DNA of 64,000 nucleotides from Nocardia africana NBRC 100379 (GTDB lineage Bacteria; Actinomycetota; Actinomycetes; Mycobacteriales; Mycobacteriaceae), in assembly GCF_001612635.1 (NCBI RefSeq), contig NZ_BDAV01000005.1, positions 62,001 through 126,000 on the forward strand. Direction: 5' to 3'. Position numbers and translations under genes: made by a program. How positions within the stretch are numbered: the first letter of the stretch is position 1; each line of letters opens with the position of its first letter. The notes under the pieces were generated by a model. That model ran no database searches, was not told the DNA's origin, and saw only the letters and a list, made by a program, of their open reading frames with translations. Shown piece after piece: positions 16,823-26,850 of this stretch.

Positions 16823-18252
16823 CGGCGCGGGTGGCCGTGGTCGGCGGCGGGCTCGCGGGGATCACCGCGGCCCTGCGCTGCGCGGACGCCGGATATGCGG
16901 TGCGGCTGTTCGAATCCCGGCCCTGGCTGGGCGGGCTGACGCATTCGTTTCCCCGTGGCGATCTGTGGATCGACAACGGACAGCATGTTTTCCTGCGCTG
17001 CTGCGACCGCTATCTCGCGCTGCTGGATCGGCTCGGGATGCGGGACGCGGTCCGGCTGCAACCACGGCTCGACATCCCGGTATCCGGCGCCGGCCGGGTG
17101 GGCAGGTTGCGGCGGTTGCCGCTGCCGGCGCCGCTGCATCTGAGTTGGGCACTGCTGCGGTATCCCTGGCTGTCGCAGGGCGCGCGGCTGCGGTTCGTCC
17201 GTGCCGCGCTGGCGCTGCGCGCGGTCGACACCGCCGATCCCCGCACGGACACAATCAGTTTCGGGGACTGGTTGCGTGCGCACGGCCAGCATCGCGACGC
17301 CGTCGACAGTCTGTGGGATCTGGTCGGCATCGCCACCCTCAACGCCCGGGCCGACGACGTATCGCTGGCGTTGGCCGCCACCGTATTCCAGATCGGCCTG
17401 CTCACCGACTCCGGCGCGGCGGATATCGGCTGGTCGCGCATCCCGCTGCGGCAGTTGCACGGCGAGGCCGGGCACGCGGCGCTGACGGCGGCGGGCGTGA
17501 CGGTGATCCACGAGAAGGTCACGGCGGTCCGGCGGGCCGAGGCCGGGTGGTCGGTGCGGACCGGAGCGAGCACCTACGCCGCCGACGCCGTCGTCTCGGC
17601 GGTGCCCCCGGCGGCGGCACAGGCGCTGCTGCCCGCCGACGCGGTGGATCTTCCCGCGAATTGGGTTGCGGCCCTGGGAAGTTCGCCGATCGTCAACATC
17701 CATGTGATCTACGACCGCCGGGTGATGGACGAACCGCTGCGCGCGGGCGTCGGCACGGTCGTGCAGTGGGTGTTCGACCGGACCGGCGCGTCCGGGTTGC
17801 GCACCGAGGCAAGTCCGCGCAGCGCCGTCGCGCTTCCCGCCGGCGCACAGTATCTGGCCGTTTCCGTCTCCGCCGCCGACGCATTCGTCGATCGCCCGGT
17901 CGCGCAGCTGCGCCGGGAATTCCTGCCCGCCCTCGAACAACTGCTGCCCGCCGCCCGCACGGCACAGGTCGTGGACTTCTTCGTCACTCGCGAACGCCAT
18001 GCGACGTTCCGGCCCGCCCCCGGCAGCGCGCGGCTGCGTCCGCCCGCCGCCACGGCGTTGCCCGGCCTGGCGCTGGCCGGCGCGTGGACCGACACCGGCT
18101 GGCCCGCGACCATGGAGGGCGCGGTCCGCAGCGGGGAATCCGCTGCGGCCGAGGTCATCTCGCATCTGGCGGGGATTCGACCCCGCGCCGGTGCCGCCGA
18201 GCGCACCGGTATGCCCGGACCCCGCACGCGGATATCGGAGGTGATCAGATGA
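16819..18252 (+). CDS. hpnE: Hydroxysqualene reductase / squalene-associated FAD oxidoreductase HpnE
   Basis: A 477-residue FAD-dependent amine-oxidase-like desaturase family protein. The N-terminal dinucleotide motif [19 protein letters not shown], the follow-on [13 protein letters not shown] and the C-terminal [23 protein letters not shown] motif are clear. HpnE reduces hydroxysqualene to squalene. The ATG overlaps the hpnD stop and the TGA overlaps the ATG of the polyprenyl synthase. Confidence 0.94.
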   Translation: MTARVAVVGGGLAGITAALRCADAGYAVRLFESRPWLGGLTHSFPRGDLWIDNGQHVFLRCCDRYLALLDRLGMRDAVRLQPRLDIPVSGAGRVGRLRRLPLPAPLHLSWALLRYPWLSQGARLRFVRAALALRAVDTADPRTDTISFGDWLRAHGQHRDAVDSLWDLVGIATLNARADDVSLALAATVFQIGLLTDSGAADIGWSRIPLRQLHGEAGHAALTAAGVTVIHEKVTAVRRAEAGWSVRTGASTYAADAVVSAVPPAAAQALLPADAVDLPANWVAALGSSPIVNIHVIYDRRVMDEPLRAGVGTVVQWVFDRTGASGLRTEASPRSAVALPAGAQYLAVSVSAADAFVDRPVAQLRREFLPALEQLLPAARTAQVVDFFVTRERHATFRPAPGSARLRPPAATALPGLALAGAWTDTGWPATMEGAVRSGESAAAEVISHLAGIRPRAGAAERTGMPGPRTRISEVIR

Positions 18253-19265
18253 CGGTAACCATCCTGTCCACGGTCGACGCCGACGGCCAGGCCGTCCGGT
18301 CGGCGCTGTCCGACGCCGTCGGACGGCTCGACGAGGCGATCCGGCCGGTGGTCGCCTATCACCTCGGCTTCTGCGACGAACACGGCCGTCCGGCCGCCGC
18401 CGACAGCGGCAAATCGGTGCGGTCGCGGCTGACCATGCTCGCCGCCCACGCCGCCGGCGGTGACGAGCTCTGCGGGATTCCCGGAGCGGTGGCGGTCGAA
18501 CTGGTGCACAACTTCTCGCTCGTACACGACGACCTGATGGATCGCGACGCCACCCGGCGGCATCGGCCCACGGTCTGGGCGGTGTGGGGCGATCCGGTCG
18601 CGGTGCTGGCCGGCGACGCGATGCTCTCGCTGTCCCACGAGGTGCTGCTCGACTCCGGCTCCCCGCATGCGATGGCTGCGGCCCGGCTGGTCGGGAAGGC
18701 GACCCAGGATCTGATCATCGGCCAGGCCGCCGACGTCGACTTCGAACACCGCAACGACGTGACCCTCGCCGAATGTATCCGCATGGCCATGGGCAAGACC
18801 GCGGCGCTGCTCTCGGCGAGTGCCGCGCTCGGCGGTGTGCTGGCCGGGGCGCCGGCGGCGACGATCGCGGCGCTGCGGACCTACGGCGACAACATCGGTC
18901 TCGCCTTCCAGCTCGTCGACGATCTGCTCGGCATCTGGGGCGATCCGGCGGTGACCGGCAAGCCGGTGTTCTCGGATCTGCGCTCGCGCAAGAAGTCGCT
19001 CCCGGTCACCTGGTGCCTGGAATCCGGGCGCCCGGCGGGCCAGGCGCTGGCGCAGTGGCTCGCCCAATCGGGCGAACCGAGCGAACACGATCTACGCGCC
19101 GCCGCCGACATGGTCGAGACCGCCGGTGGCCGGCGTTGGGCGCGGGCCGAGGCCCGGCGGCGGGTGCGCACCGCCCAGCAGGCTCTGACCGCGGTCACCC
19201 TCACCCCCGAATACCGCCGAGAACTCTGTGACCTGGCGGATTTCATCGTGGAACGGAGTGCATAG
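18249..19265 (+). CDS. Polyprenyl (farnesyl-type) diphosphate synthase of the hopanoid operon
   Basis: A 338-residue all-alpha isoprenyl diphosphate synthase. The first aspartate-rich motif DDLMD is at 94-98 and the second, DDLLGIWGD, at ~224-232, with the IIGQAADVDFE and KKSLPV segments between and after. In a hopanoid cluster it most likely supplies FPP for HpnD, although chain length is not certain: the residues before DDLMD (NFSLVH) do not settle C15 versus C20. Similar genes sit in Streptomyces hopanoid clusters. It overlaps hpnE by four bases and is two bases before shc. Confidence 0.92.
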   Translation: MTVTILSTVDADGQAVRSALSDAVGRLDEAIRPVVAYHLGFCDEHGRPAAADSGKSVRSRLTMLAAHAAGGDELCGIPGAVAVELVHNFSLVHDDLMDRDATRRHRPTVWAVWGDPVAVLAGDAMLSLSHEVLLDSGSPHAMAAARLVGKATQDLIIGQAADVDFEHRNDVTLAECIRMAMGKTAALLSASAALGGVLAGAPAATIAALRTYGDNIGLAFQLVDDLLGIWGDPAVTGKPVFSDLRSRKKSLPVTWCLESGRPAGQALAQWLAQSGEPSEHDLRAAADMVETAGGRRWARAEARRRVRTAQQALTAVTLTPEYRRELCDLADFIVERSA

Positions 19266-19267
19266 GA

Positions 19268-21304
19268 ATGACAGTCACCCAAACCGGCAATGCGGCAGCG
19301 CACCGGCGGGCCTCGGTCGATCCGGCGCACGGCGCCGACGAACTGAGCGCGGTCCGCGCGGCCACCGACGCGGCGGTGCGGCTACTGCGTTCGTCCCAGC
19401 ACGAACAGGGCTGGTGGAAGGGCGAATTGGCGACCAACGTCACGATGGACGCCGAAGATCTGCTGCTGCGGGAGTTCCTCGGCATCTCCAGCCCGGACGT
19501 GACCGAGCCGGCGGCGCGCTGGATCCGATCCCAGCAGCGCGCCGACGGCACCTGGGCGACCTTCCACGGCGGCCCCGGCGATCTGTCGACCACCGCCGAG
19601 GCGTGGGTGGCTCTGCGGCTGGCCGGTGACGACCCCGCCGCACCGCATATGCGTGCCGCGGCCGAATTCGTGCGCGCCCAGGGCGGGATCGAGGCGTCGC
19701 GGGTCTTCACCCGAATCTGGTTGGCGCTGTTCGGTTTGTGGTCCTGGGACGATCTGCCGAATCTGCCACCGGAGCTGGTGCTGTTCCCGTCCTGGTTCCC
19801 GCTCAACATCTACGACTGGGGATGCTGGGCCCGCCAGACCGTGGTGCCGTTGACCGTGGTGGCCACCCTGCGGCCGTGCCGCCCCCTGCCGTTCGGCATC
19901 GACGAGTTGCGAACCGGCGCGCCCGTGGCCCGCCGCGCGCCGATCACCTCCCTCGCCGGAGTGTTCCAGCGGGTGGACACGGTGCTGCACACCTACGCGC
20001 GACTGCCGGTGAATCCGCTGCGCGATCTGGCGATGCGGCATGCCGCGGAATGGATTCTGGCCCGTCAGGAGGCCGACGGCGGCTGGGGCGGAATTCAGCC
20101 GCCGTGGGTGTATTCGCTACTGGCACTGCACCTTCTGGGCTATTCGCTCGATCATCCGGCGATGCGGGCGGGCATCGCGGGCCTGGACGGATTCGTCGTC
20201 CGGGAACAGACCCCGGACGGTGAGGTGCGGCGGCTCGAGGCCTGCCAGTCACCGGTGTGGGATACCGCGCTGGCGACGGCCGCGCTGCTGGACGGCGGGG
20301 TGGCGCCGGACGACCCGGCGGTGCTGCGGGCCACCGACTGGCTGCTGGGTGAGCAGATCACCGCCGGCGGCGACTGGCAGGTGCGCCGGCCACGACTGGA
20401 GCCCGGTGGCTGGGCCTTCGAATTCGCCAACGACGTCTACCCCGACACCGACGACACCGCCGAGATCGTCATTGCGCTGCACCAGGTCTCGCATCCGGAC
20501 CGCCGGCGGCTGGACGCGGCGATCGAGCGCGCGGTGCGCTGGACGGTCGGCATGCAGTCCGCCGACGGCGGGTGGGGCGCCTTCGACGCCGACAACACCT
20601 CGATCCTGCCGACGAAACTGCCGTTCTGCGATTTCGGCGCCGTCACCGACCCGCCCTCGGCCGACGTGACCGCGCACGTGGTGGAGATGCTGGCGGTCCT
20701 AGGCCGCAGCGGCGATCGCGCGTGCCGGCGCGGCGTGCGCTGGCTGCTCGACCACCAGGAGTCCGACGGTTCCTGGTTCGGACGCTGGGGCGCCAACCAC
20801 GTCTACGGCACGGGCGCGGCGGTTCCGGCGCTGGTCGCGGCGGGCACGAGCCCGCGGTCGACGGCGATCCGGGCGGCGGTGCACTGGCTGGAGGACCATC
20901 AGAACGCCGACGGCGGATGGGGTGAGGATCTGCGCTCCTATCGGGAACCGGAATGGGTCGGCCGCGGCGAATCCACCGCCTCGCAGACCGCATGGGCCCT
21001 GCTGGCCCTGCTGGCCGCCGAGGAACACGACTCCCCTGCCGTGCGTCGCGGCATCGACTGGCTGGTGCGCACCCAGCGCCCCGACGGCGGCTGGGACGAG
21101 GATCTGTTCACCGGCACCGGCTTCCCCGGCGATTTCTACATCAACTATCACCTGTACCGGCTGGTGTTCCCGGTCTGGGCACTGGGACGGTACCTGCGGC
21201 GGCAGAGCGCATCGGGCGAACAGATGGCCGCGGCTGCGGTATCCGCACCGGTCATGTCCCCGGCAACCGACGGGGCGGGTACTGCCGGCCGGGACGGGAG
21301 CTGA
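19268..21304 (+). CDS. shc: Squalene-hopene cyclase
   Basis: A 678-residue class II triterpene cyclase producing hopene/hopanol from squalene. The catalytic acid motif DTDDTA is at 393-398 (consensus DxDDTA). Multiple QW repeats are visible (ADGGWGGIQPPW, QSADGGWGAFDADN, QNADGGWGEDLRSY, QRPDGGWDEDLFTGTGFPGD), as is the C-terminal YHLYRLVFPVWALGRY. The protein has about 30 extra N-terminal residues and an Ala/Thr-rich C-terminal tail. It lies two bases after the synthase and four bases before the HpnG-IspH fusion gene. Product specificity cannot be read from sequence. Confidence 0.96.
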   Translation: MTVTQTGNAAAHRRASVDPAHGADELSAVRAATDAAVRLLRSSQHEQGWWKGELATNVTMDAEDLLLREFLGISSPDVTEPAARWIRSQQRADGTWATFHGGPGDLSTTAEAWVALRLAGDDPAAPHMRAAAEFVRAQGGIEASRVFTRIWLALFGLWSWDDLPNLPPELVLFPSWFPLNIYDWGCWARQTVVPLTVVATLRPCRPLPFGIDELRTGAPVARRAPITSLAGVFQRVDTVLHTYARLPVNPLRDLAMRHAAEWILARQEADGGWGGIQPPWVYSLLALHLLGYSLDHPAMRAGIAGLDGFVVREQTPDGEVRRLEACQSPVWDTALATAALLDGGVAPDDPAVLRATDWLLGEQITAGGDWQVRRPRLEPGGWAFEFANDVYPDTDDTAEIVIALHQVSHPDRRRLDAAIERAVRWTVGMQSADGGWGAFDADNTSILPTKLPFCDFGAVTDPPSADVTAHVVEMLAVLGRSGDRACRRGVRWLLDHQESDGSWFGRWGANHVYGTGAAVPALVAAGTSPRSTAIRAAVHWLEDHQNADGGWGEDLRSYREPEWVGRGESTASQTAWALLALLAAEEHDSPAVRRGIDWLVRTQRPDGGWDEDLFTGTGFPGDFYINYHLYRLVFPVWALGRYLRRQSASGEQMAAAAVSAPVMSPATDGAGTAGRDGS

Positions 21305-21308
21305 CCGT

Positions 21309-22784
21309 ATGGCCCGGCCCGGAACCATCTGCGCCCCTCTGCTTTCGGAGTGGGCGGCACTGCGGGGCGCCGCCGCGGCGCCCGTGGTGCACACCGGGCG
21401 CGGCCCGCGGCGGCGCTACGACGCCGCCGCCGCGGGCCCGGTCGCGGTGGCGGGTGTGGCCGGTGCGCTGACCGCGGAGCTGCGCCCCGGCGATCTGGTG
21501 GTGGCCGACGAGATCCGGCGCAACGGTACCGAATTGCCCAGTCCCGCAGCGGTTCTCCTGCACGGGGAAGTGCGGCGACTGGGGCTGCCCGCACGCCTCG
21601 GGCCGGTGTATTCGGCCGAGCACGTGGTCACCGGCCGGGCGCGCGCCGAACTGGCGGAGACCGGTGCGCTCGCGGTCGACACCGAAACGGCGTTCCTCGC
21701 CGCCGATGCCCCCGACGGGCAGGCCGTCGCGCTCCGGGCGATCGTCGACACTCCCGACGCGCCCCTGCTGAGCCCGGGCACAGTGTGGCGCGGGGTGCGG
21801 GCACTGCGCTCGCTGCGAGCGGCGGCGCCGGCGCTGGACCGGTGGTCGGCGGCGGCCGGTGAGCGCGAGATCCTGCTCGCCGGTCCGCGCTCGTTCTGCG
21901 CCGGGGTCGAGCGAGCGATCGAGATCGTCGAGCAGGCGCTGGACCGCTTCGGCGCACCGGTGTACGTGCGGCGCCAGATCGTGCACAACAGCCATGTGGT
22001 GGACGAATTGGCTGGGCGCGGCGCGGTTTTCGTCGAGGAGCTCGATCATGTGCCCGAAGGCGCGGTGGTCGTGCTCGCCGCGCACGGCGTGGCTCCGGAC
22101 GTGCGCAGCCAGGCCGAACGCCGCCGCCTGCGCGTAGTCGACGGCACCTGTCCGCTGGTGTCGAAGGTGCATGCGGAGGTGTGCAATTTCGCCGCCGCCG
22201 ACAAGACCGTCTTCCTGATCGGGCACGCCGACCACGAGGAGGTGGTGGGCACCCGCGGCGAGGCGCCCGAGAACGTCATCGTGGTCGCCGATCCGGAAGC
22301 GGCTGCCCGGGTGTCGCCACCGGATCCCGATCGGGTCGCCTACGTCACGCAGACCACCCTGGCCGTCGCGGAGGCCGAAGCCACGGCCGCCGTACTGCGG
22401 CAACGGTTTCCGGCGCTGAGCGGGCCGCGCAAGGACGACATCTGTTACGCCACCACCAATCGCCAACAGGCGGTGCGGGCGGTGGCGCGCGAATCGGACC
22501 TGGTGCTGGTGCTGGGTTCGCCCAACTCCTCCAATTCGCTGCGGCTGACCGAGGTCGCCGCGGCCGAGGGTGTGGCGGCACATCTGGTGGAGCACGCCGG
22601 CGAGGTCGAATTGGGCTGGCTGGCCGGCGCCCGCCGCGTCGGCGTCACCGCCGGCGCGTCGGCACCGCCGCATCTGGTGGACGACCTGGTCGAGGCCCTG
22701 TCCGGGCTCGGCACCCTGCGGGTCCGCCACACCACCGTGACCGAAGAGAGTGTTCGATTCAACCTGCCTCGGGAGGTGAGCTGA
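21309..22784 (+). CDS. HpnG-like nucleoside phosphorylase fused to IspH (HMBPP reductase)
   Basis: A 491-residue two-domain protein. Residues 1-~180 resemble HpnG, the purine-nucleoside-phosphorylase-like enzyme that removes adenine from adenosylhopane (YDAAAAGPVAVAGVAGAL, VDTETAFLAADA). Residues ~185-491 are a complete IspH, the last MEP enzyme: cluster cysteines Cys197 (SFCAGVERAI), Cys281 (DGTCPLVSKVH) and Cys379 (DICYATTNRQ), His226, His259, His309, Glu311 in HADHEEVVGT, plus SSNS (407-410) and AGAS. The frame is continuous with no internal stop. Two biosynthetic steps of one pathway, precursor supply and side-chain trimming, are thus covalently linked. It is four bases after shc and ends in a TGA directly followed by the hpnH ATG. 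Confidence 0.9.
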   Translation: MARPGTICAPLLSEWAALRGAAAAPVVHTGRGPRRRYDAAAAGPVAVAGVAGALTAELRPGDLVVADEIRRNGTELPSPAAVLLHGEVRRLGLPARLGPVYSAEHVVTGRARAELAETGALAVDTETAFLAADAPDGQAVALRAIVDTPDAPLLSPGTVWRGVRALRSLRAAAPALDRWSAAAGEREILLAGPRSFCAGVERAIEIVEQALDRFGAPVYVRRQIVHNSHVVDELAGRGAVFVEELDHVPEGAVVVLAAHGVAPDVRSQAERRRLRVVDGTCPLVSKVHAEVCNFAAADKTVFLIGHADHEEVVGTRGEAPENVIVVADPEAAARVSPPDPDRVAYVTQTTLAVAEAEATAAVLRQRFPALSGPRKDDICYATTNRQQAVRAVARESDLVLVLGSPNSSNSLRLTEVAAAEGVAAHLVEHAGEVELGWLAGARRVGVTAGASAPPHLVDDLVEALSGLGTLRVRHTTVTEESVRFNLPREVS

Positions 22785-23786
22785 ATGGCCATGCCGTTCC
22801 GTCAATCCGTACGTCTGGGAGCGTATCTCGCAAAACAGAAGCTGCTGCGGCGCGAGAAGTTCCCCATTCTGGTCGAATTGGAGCCACTGTTCGCCTGCAA
22901 TCTGAAATGTGCGGGCTGCGGCAAGATCCAGCATCCGCACACACTGCTCAAACAGCGCATGCCGGTGGAACAGGCCGTCGGCGCGATCGAGGAATGCGGC
23001 GCCCCGATGGTCTCGATCGCCGGTGGTGAACCGCTGATGCATCCGCAGATCGACGAGATCGTGCGGCAACTGCTCGACCGCAACAAGATCGTCTTCCTGT
23101 GCACGAACGCGGTACTGCTGCCCAAACATCTGCACAAGTTCACCCCGCACCGCAATTTCGCGTGGATGGTGCATCTGGACGGGCTGCGCGAACGCCACGA
23201 CGCCTCGGTGTGCAAGGGCGGCGTCTTCGATCAAGCCGTGGCCGCGATCCGCGAGGCCAAGGCGGCCGGATTCCGGGTGATGACGAACACCACGTTCTTC
23301 GATGTGGATTCGCCGCAGGACGTGATCGACGTCCTGGACTATCTCAACGACGAGCTCGAGATCGACCATATGCAGATCGCACCCGGCTACGCCTACGAGA
23401 AGGCGCCCGATCAGGAGCACTGGCTCGGGGTGAAGGAGACCCATCAGCTGTTCGCCAAGGCCTTCGCCGACGGGCGCCGCAAGAAGTGGCGGCTCAACCA
23501 CTCGCCGCTGTATCTGGATTTTTTGGAGGGCAAGGTCGACTTCGACTGCACCGCCTGGGCGATTCCGTCGTATTCGCTCAAGGGGTGGCAGCGGCCGTGT
23601 TATCTGCTCGACGACGGTTATGTCGCCACCTATCGGGAATTGATCGACGACACCGATTGGGACGCCTTCGGTCGCGGCAACGATCCGCGCTGCTCGAATT
23701 GCATGGCGCACTGCGGATACGAGCCGACCGCGGTGGTCGCGACCCTCGGTTCGTTGAAGGAGACGATCCGCGCCGCCGTCAGCTGA
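22785..23786 (+). CDS. hpnH: Adenosylhopane synthase HpnH (radical SAM)
   Basis: A 333-residue radical SAM enzyme attaching the 5'-deoxyadenosyl group to diploptene, the first step of extended bacteriohopanepolyols. The cluster motif CNLKCAGC has Cys38, Cys42 and Cys45; it is followed by SIAGGEPLMHPQI and a C-terminal auxiliary region ending CSNCMAHCGYEPT. The ATG directly follows the TGA of the HpnG-IspH fusion. HpnH with HpnG implies ribosylhopane and probably bacteriohopanetetrol-type products. Confidence 0.96.
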   Translation: MAMPFRQSVRLGAYLAKQKLLRREKFPILVELEPLFACNLKCAGCGKIQHPHTLLKQRMPVEQAVGAIEECGAPMVSIAGGEPLMHPQIDEIVRQLLDRNKIVFLCTNAVLLPKHLHKFTPHRNFAWMVHLDGLRERHDASVCKGGVFDQAVAAIREAKAAGFRVMTNTTFFDVDSPQDVIDVLDYLNDELEIDHMQIAPGYAYEKAPDQEHWLGVKETHQLFAKAFADGRRKKWRLNHSPLYLDFLEGKVDFDCTAWAIPSYSLKGWQRPCYLLDDGYVATYRELIDDTDWDAFGRGNDPRCSNCMAHCGYEPTAVVATLGSLKETIRAAVS

Positions 23787-23832
23787 GTCGAATCACACCG
23801 GGTCGAATTCCCCACCGGAAGGTGAGCCACGT

Positions 23833-25626
23833 ATGAATCCCTCGCCGCGCGGGCCGGACCCGCTCGCCGCCCTCACCGGACCCGACGCGCTGGCCGCGTT
23901 GTCCGACGACGAACTGCCCGCGCTGGCGCAGCTGGTACGCGATCGCCTCGTCGAGACCGTCACCGGAACCGGCGGGCATCTCGGCGCCAGTCTGGGGACG
24001 GTGGAACTGACCATCGCGCTGCATCGCGTATTCCGTTCGCCCACCGATGTGCTCGTCTTCGACACCGGACATCAGAGCTATGCGCACAAGTTGCTCACGG
24101 GGCGGTCGCCCGCCTTCGCCACGCTGCGCCAGGCCGGTGGGATCGCGGGGTATCCCAACCGCACCGAATCCGCGCACGACTGGGTGGAGAACTCGCACGC
24201 CTCGGTCAGCCTGGCGTGGGCCGACGGCATCGCCAAAGCCTTCCACCTGCGTGGCGAACACGATCGCCGGGTGGTGGCGGTGATCGGCGACGGCGCGCTC
24301 ACCGGTGGTGTGGCGTGGGAGGGCCTGAACAATCTGGGCGCGGGCCGGCGGCCGGTCGTGGTGGTGCTCAACGACAACGGGCGCTCCTACGATCCGACCG
24401 TCGGCGCGCTGGCCGGGCACCTCACCGGACTGCGCGACGGCGACACCGTCTCCGGAAACCTTTTCGACGCCTTGGGTTTCACCTACCTGGGACCGGTGGA
24501 CGGCCACGATATCGGTGCGCTGTGCACGGCCCTGCGCAAGGCCGTCGAACTCGCCAAACCGGTTGTGGTGCATGCGATAACAGTGAAAGGACGCGGCTTC
24601 GGCCCGGCCGAGGCCGACGAGGCCGACCGCATGCACGCATGCGGAGTGATCGATCCGGTGACCGGTGTGCCGCGGAAGCGGTCCGCCCCCACCTGGACCG
24701 ATGTCGTCGAATCGGAGCTGGCCGCCATCGCCCGCGACCATCCGGAGGTGGTCGCCATGACCGCGGCGATGCGGCTGCCCACCGGCCTCGGCGCATTCTC
24801 CCGGAGGGCTCCGGAGCGGGTGTTCGATTCCGGCATCGCCGAACAGCACCTGATGGCCTCCGCCGCGGGATTGGCGGCGGCCGGTATGCATCCCGTGGTG
24901 GCGGTGTACTCGACCTTCCTCAACCGCGCGATCGATCAGGTGCTGCTCGATATCGCCCTGCACGAACTGCCCGTCACCCTGGCGCTGGACCGCGCCGGTG
25001 TGACCGGTCCGGACGGGCCCAGCCATCACGGGATGTGGGACCTGGCGCTGCTCACCTGCGTGCCGGGGATGCGGATCGCCTGTCCGCGCGATCCCGGCCG
25101 GGTCCGCGAACTCCTGCGCGAAGCCGTCGCCACGGCCGGCCCCACCGCCGTGCGCTACCCGAAAGCCACTGCCGGAGCGGATATTTCGCCGCTGGCACGG
25201 ATGGACGGAATGGATATTCTGTATCGCGGGCCGCACCGTCCCCTCGACATCCTGCTGGTGGCGGTCGGCCCGATGGCCGGACCGTGCCTGCGGGCGGCGG
25301 AACTGCTGGCCGACAGCGGTTTCGGCGCCACCGTCGTCGACCCGCGCTGGGTGTGGCCGATCAACCCGGGGCTGACGGCGATCGCGGCACGGCATCGGCT
25401 CACCGTCTGCGTGGAGGACGGTATCGCCGCCGGCGGGATCGGCTCCCACCTGGTCCACACGATCGCCCGCAACCCCGAGGCCGCCCCCGTCCGCGCCCTC
25501 GGCCTGCCCACCGAATTCATCGCCCACGCCTCCCGCGACAGCATTCTGGCCGAATACGGCCTCACCGGCGAGGGCATCGCCGCGGCCTGCGCGGAGTGGT
25601 TGCCCGCGACGGAGAGGATCCGATGA
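23833..25626 (+). CDS. dxs: 1-deoxy-D-xylulose-5-phosphate synthase, operon copy
   Basis: A 597-residue thiamine-diphosphate enzyme condensing pyruvate and glyceraldehyde 3-phosphate, the entry step of the MEP pathway. [18 protein letters not shown], the [18 protein letters not shown] motif with cofactor-binding NDN, and the transketolase central domain ([17 protein letters not shown]) are visible. It is slightly shorter than a typical Dxs, suggesting a paralogue dedicated to hopanoids while a housekeeping dxs lies elsewhere (inference). It starts 46 bases after hpnH behind GGAAGGTGAG and overlaps ispG2 (ATGA). Confidence 0.95.
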   Translation: MNPSPRGPDPLAALTGPDALAALSDDELPALAQLVRDRLVETVTGTGGHLGASLGTVELTIALHRVFRSPTDVLVFDTGHQSYAHKLLTGRSPAFATLRQAGGIAGYPNRTESAHDWVENSHASVSLAWADGIAKAFHLRGEHDRRVVAVIGDGALTGGVAWEGLNNLGAGRRPVVVVLNDNGRSYDPTVGALAGHLTGLRDGDTVSGNLFDALGFTYLGPVDGHDIGALCTALRKAVELAKPVVVHAITVKGRGFGPAEADEADRMHACGVIDPVTGVPRKRSAPTWTDVVESELAAIARDHPEVVAMTAAMRLPTGLGAFSRRAPERVFDSGIAEQHLMASAAGLAAAGMHPVVAVYSTFLNRAIDQVLLDIALHELPVTLALDRAGVTGPDGPSHHGMWDLALLTCVPGMRIACPRDPGRVRELLREAVATAGPTAVRYPKATAGADISPLARMDGMDILYRGPHRPLDILLVAVGPMAGPCLRAAELLADSGFGATVVDPRWVWPINPGLTAIAARHRLTVCVEDGIAAGGIGSHLVHTIARNPEAAPVRALGLPTEFIAHASRDSILAEYGLTGEGIAAACAEWLPATERIR

Positions 25627-26741
25627 CCGCCGTATTCCTGTCCGAGCCCACGGCGCCGCCCCTGCGACCCCGCCGGGAGAGCCGGCGCATCCAGGTCGGC
25701 TCGGTGCCCGTGGGCGGCGGCGCACCCATCTCGGTGCAGTCGATGACCACCACCGTCACCGCCGATGTCGAGGCGACGCTGCGCCAGATCGCCGAATTGA
25801 CCGCTGCCGGTTGCGATATCGTCCGCGTGGCGGTGCCCACCCAGGACGACTGCGCGGCGCTGCCGACGATCGCCCGCCGCTCGGCCATCCCGGTGATCGC
25901 CGACATCCACTTCAATCCGCGCTACGTCTTCGGCGCCATCGACGCCGGCTGCGCCGGGGTGCGGGTGAATCCGGGCAATATCCGCACCTTCGACGACAAG
26001 GTCCGCGAGATCGCCGCCGCGGCCGGTGCGGCGGGGGTGCCGATCCGCATCGGCGTCAACGCCGGTTCCCTCGACCGGCGGATCCTGGACCGGCACGGCG
26101 GTCGCGCCACTGCCGCCGCGCTGGTCGAATCGGCGCTGTGGGAGGCCGGCCTGTTCGAGGAGCACGGTTTCACCCATCTGAAGATCTCGGTGAAACACAA
26201 CGATCCGCTGACGATGATCCAGGCCTACCGGCTGCTCGCCCAGCGCTGCGACTACCCGCTACACCTCGGGGTCACCGAGGCGGGGCCACCGCTGCAGGGC
26301 ACCGCGAAATCGGCCACCGCGTTCGGAATCCTGCTGTCCGAGGGAATCGGCGACACGATCCGGGTCTCGCTGTCGGCGCCGCCGGTCGAGGAGGTCGAGG
26401 TCGGTCACCACATCCTGGCCGGGCTCGGGCTGCGCCCCCGCACCCTCGACATCGTGTCCTGCCCGACCTGCGGCCGCTCCCAGGTCGACGTCTTCGAGCT
26501 CACGAAGAAGGTCGAGGCGGCCTTCCGGGATTTCCCCGCGCCGCTGCGCGTCGCGGTGATGGGATGCATCGTCAACGGGCCGGGTGAGTCGCGGGAAGCC
26601 GATATCGGAGTCTCGGCGGGCAATCACAAGGGGCAGATCTTCGTCCGCGGCGAGGTGGTGCGGACGGTGCCGGAATCGAGGATCGTGGAGGCGCTGCTCG
26701 AGGAGGCGCTGACCTTGATCGAGGATTCCCCGGAGGGTTAG
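25623..26741 (+). CDS. ispG2: IspG/GcpE, second copy in hopanoid operon
   Basis: A 372-residue HMBPP synthase, paralogous to the copy at 1040-2197. The barrel start [14 protein letters not shown] and cluster motifs [11 protein letters not shown] and [13 protein letters not shown] are intact, so it should be active. It differs from the first copy throughout (for example [17 protein letters not shown] where the other has [16 protein letters not shown]), so it is a diverged paralogue rather than a recent duplication. It is the last gene of the hopanoid operon and overlaps dxs by four bases. Confidence 0.96.
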   Translation: MTAVFLSEPTAPPLRPRRESRRIQVGSVPVGGGAPISVQSMTTTVTADVEATLRQIAELTAAGCDIVRVAVPTQDDCAALPTIARRSAIPVIADIHFNPRYVFGAIDAGCAGVRVNPGNIRTFDDKVREIAAAAGAAGVPIRIGVNAGSLDRRILDRHGGRATAAALVESALWEAGLFEEHGFTHLKISVKHNDPLTMIQAYRLLAQRCDYPLHLGVTEAGPPLQGTAKSATAFGILLSEGIGDTIRVSLSAPPVEEVEVGHHILAGLGLRPRTLDIVSCPTCGRSQVDVFELTKKVEAAFRDFPAPLRVAVMGCIVNGPGESREADIGVSAGNHKGQIFVRGEVVRTVPESRIVEALLEEALTLIEDSPEG

Positions 26742-26826
26742 CCCGGCAAATACGGACATTATTCGCATACCGCCCCATTTGCTGTGACGGTTGCTCGCTA
26801 CAGCCATGCAGGATTGGACCTGCGGT

Positions 26827-26845
26827 ATAGGTATGCCTTACCTTT
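26827..26845. promoter_or_regulatory. DtxR/IdeR-like iron box at efeUO
   Basis: The 19 bases read ATAGGTATGCCTTACCTTT. On the minus strand they match 13 of 19 positions of the recalled consensus TTAGGTTAGGCTAACCTAA. The box ends five bases before the GTG chosen as the efeUO start. A repressor bound there with Fe(II) would block initiation, fitting the iron-uptake role of the genes that follow. Confidence 0.55.
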
Positions 26846-26850
26846 GGACG

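Noticed and set aside
21252..23711. 819-codon minus-strand open frame
   Set aside because: Antisense to the HpnG-IspH fusion and hpnH; no recognisable motif.
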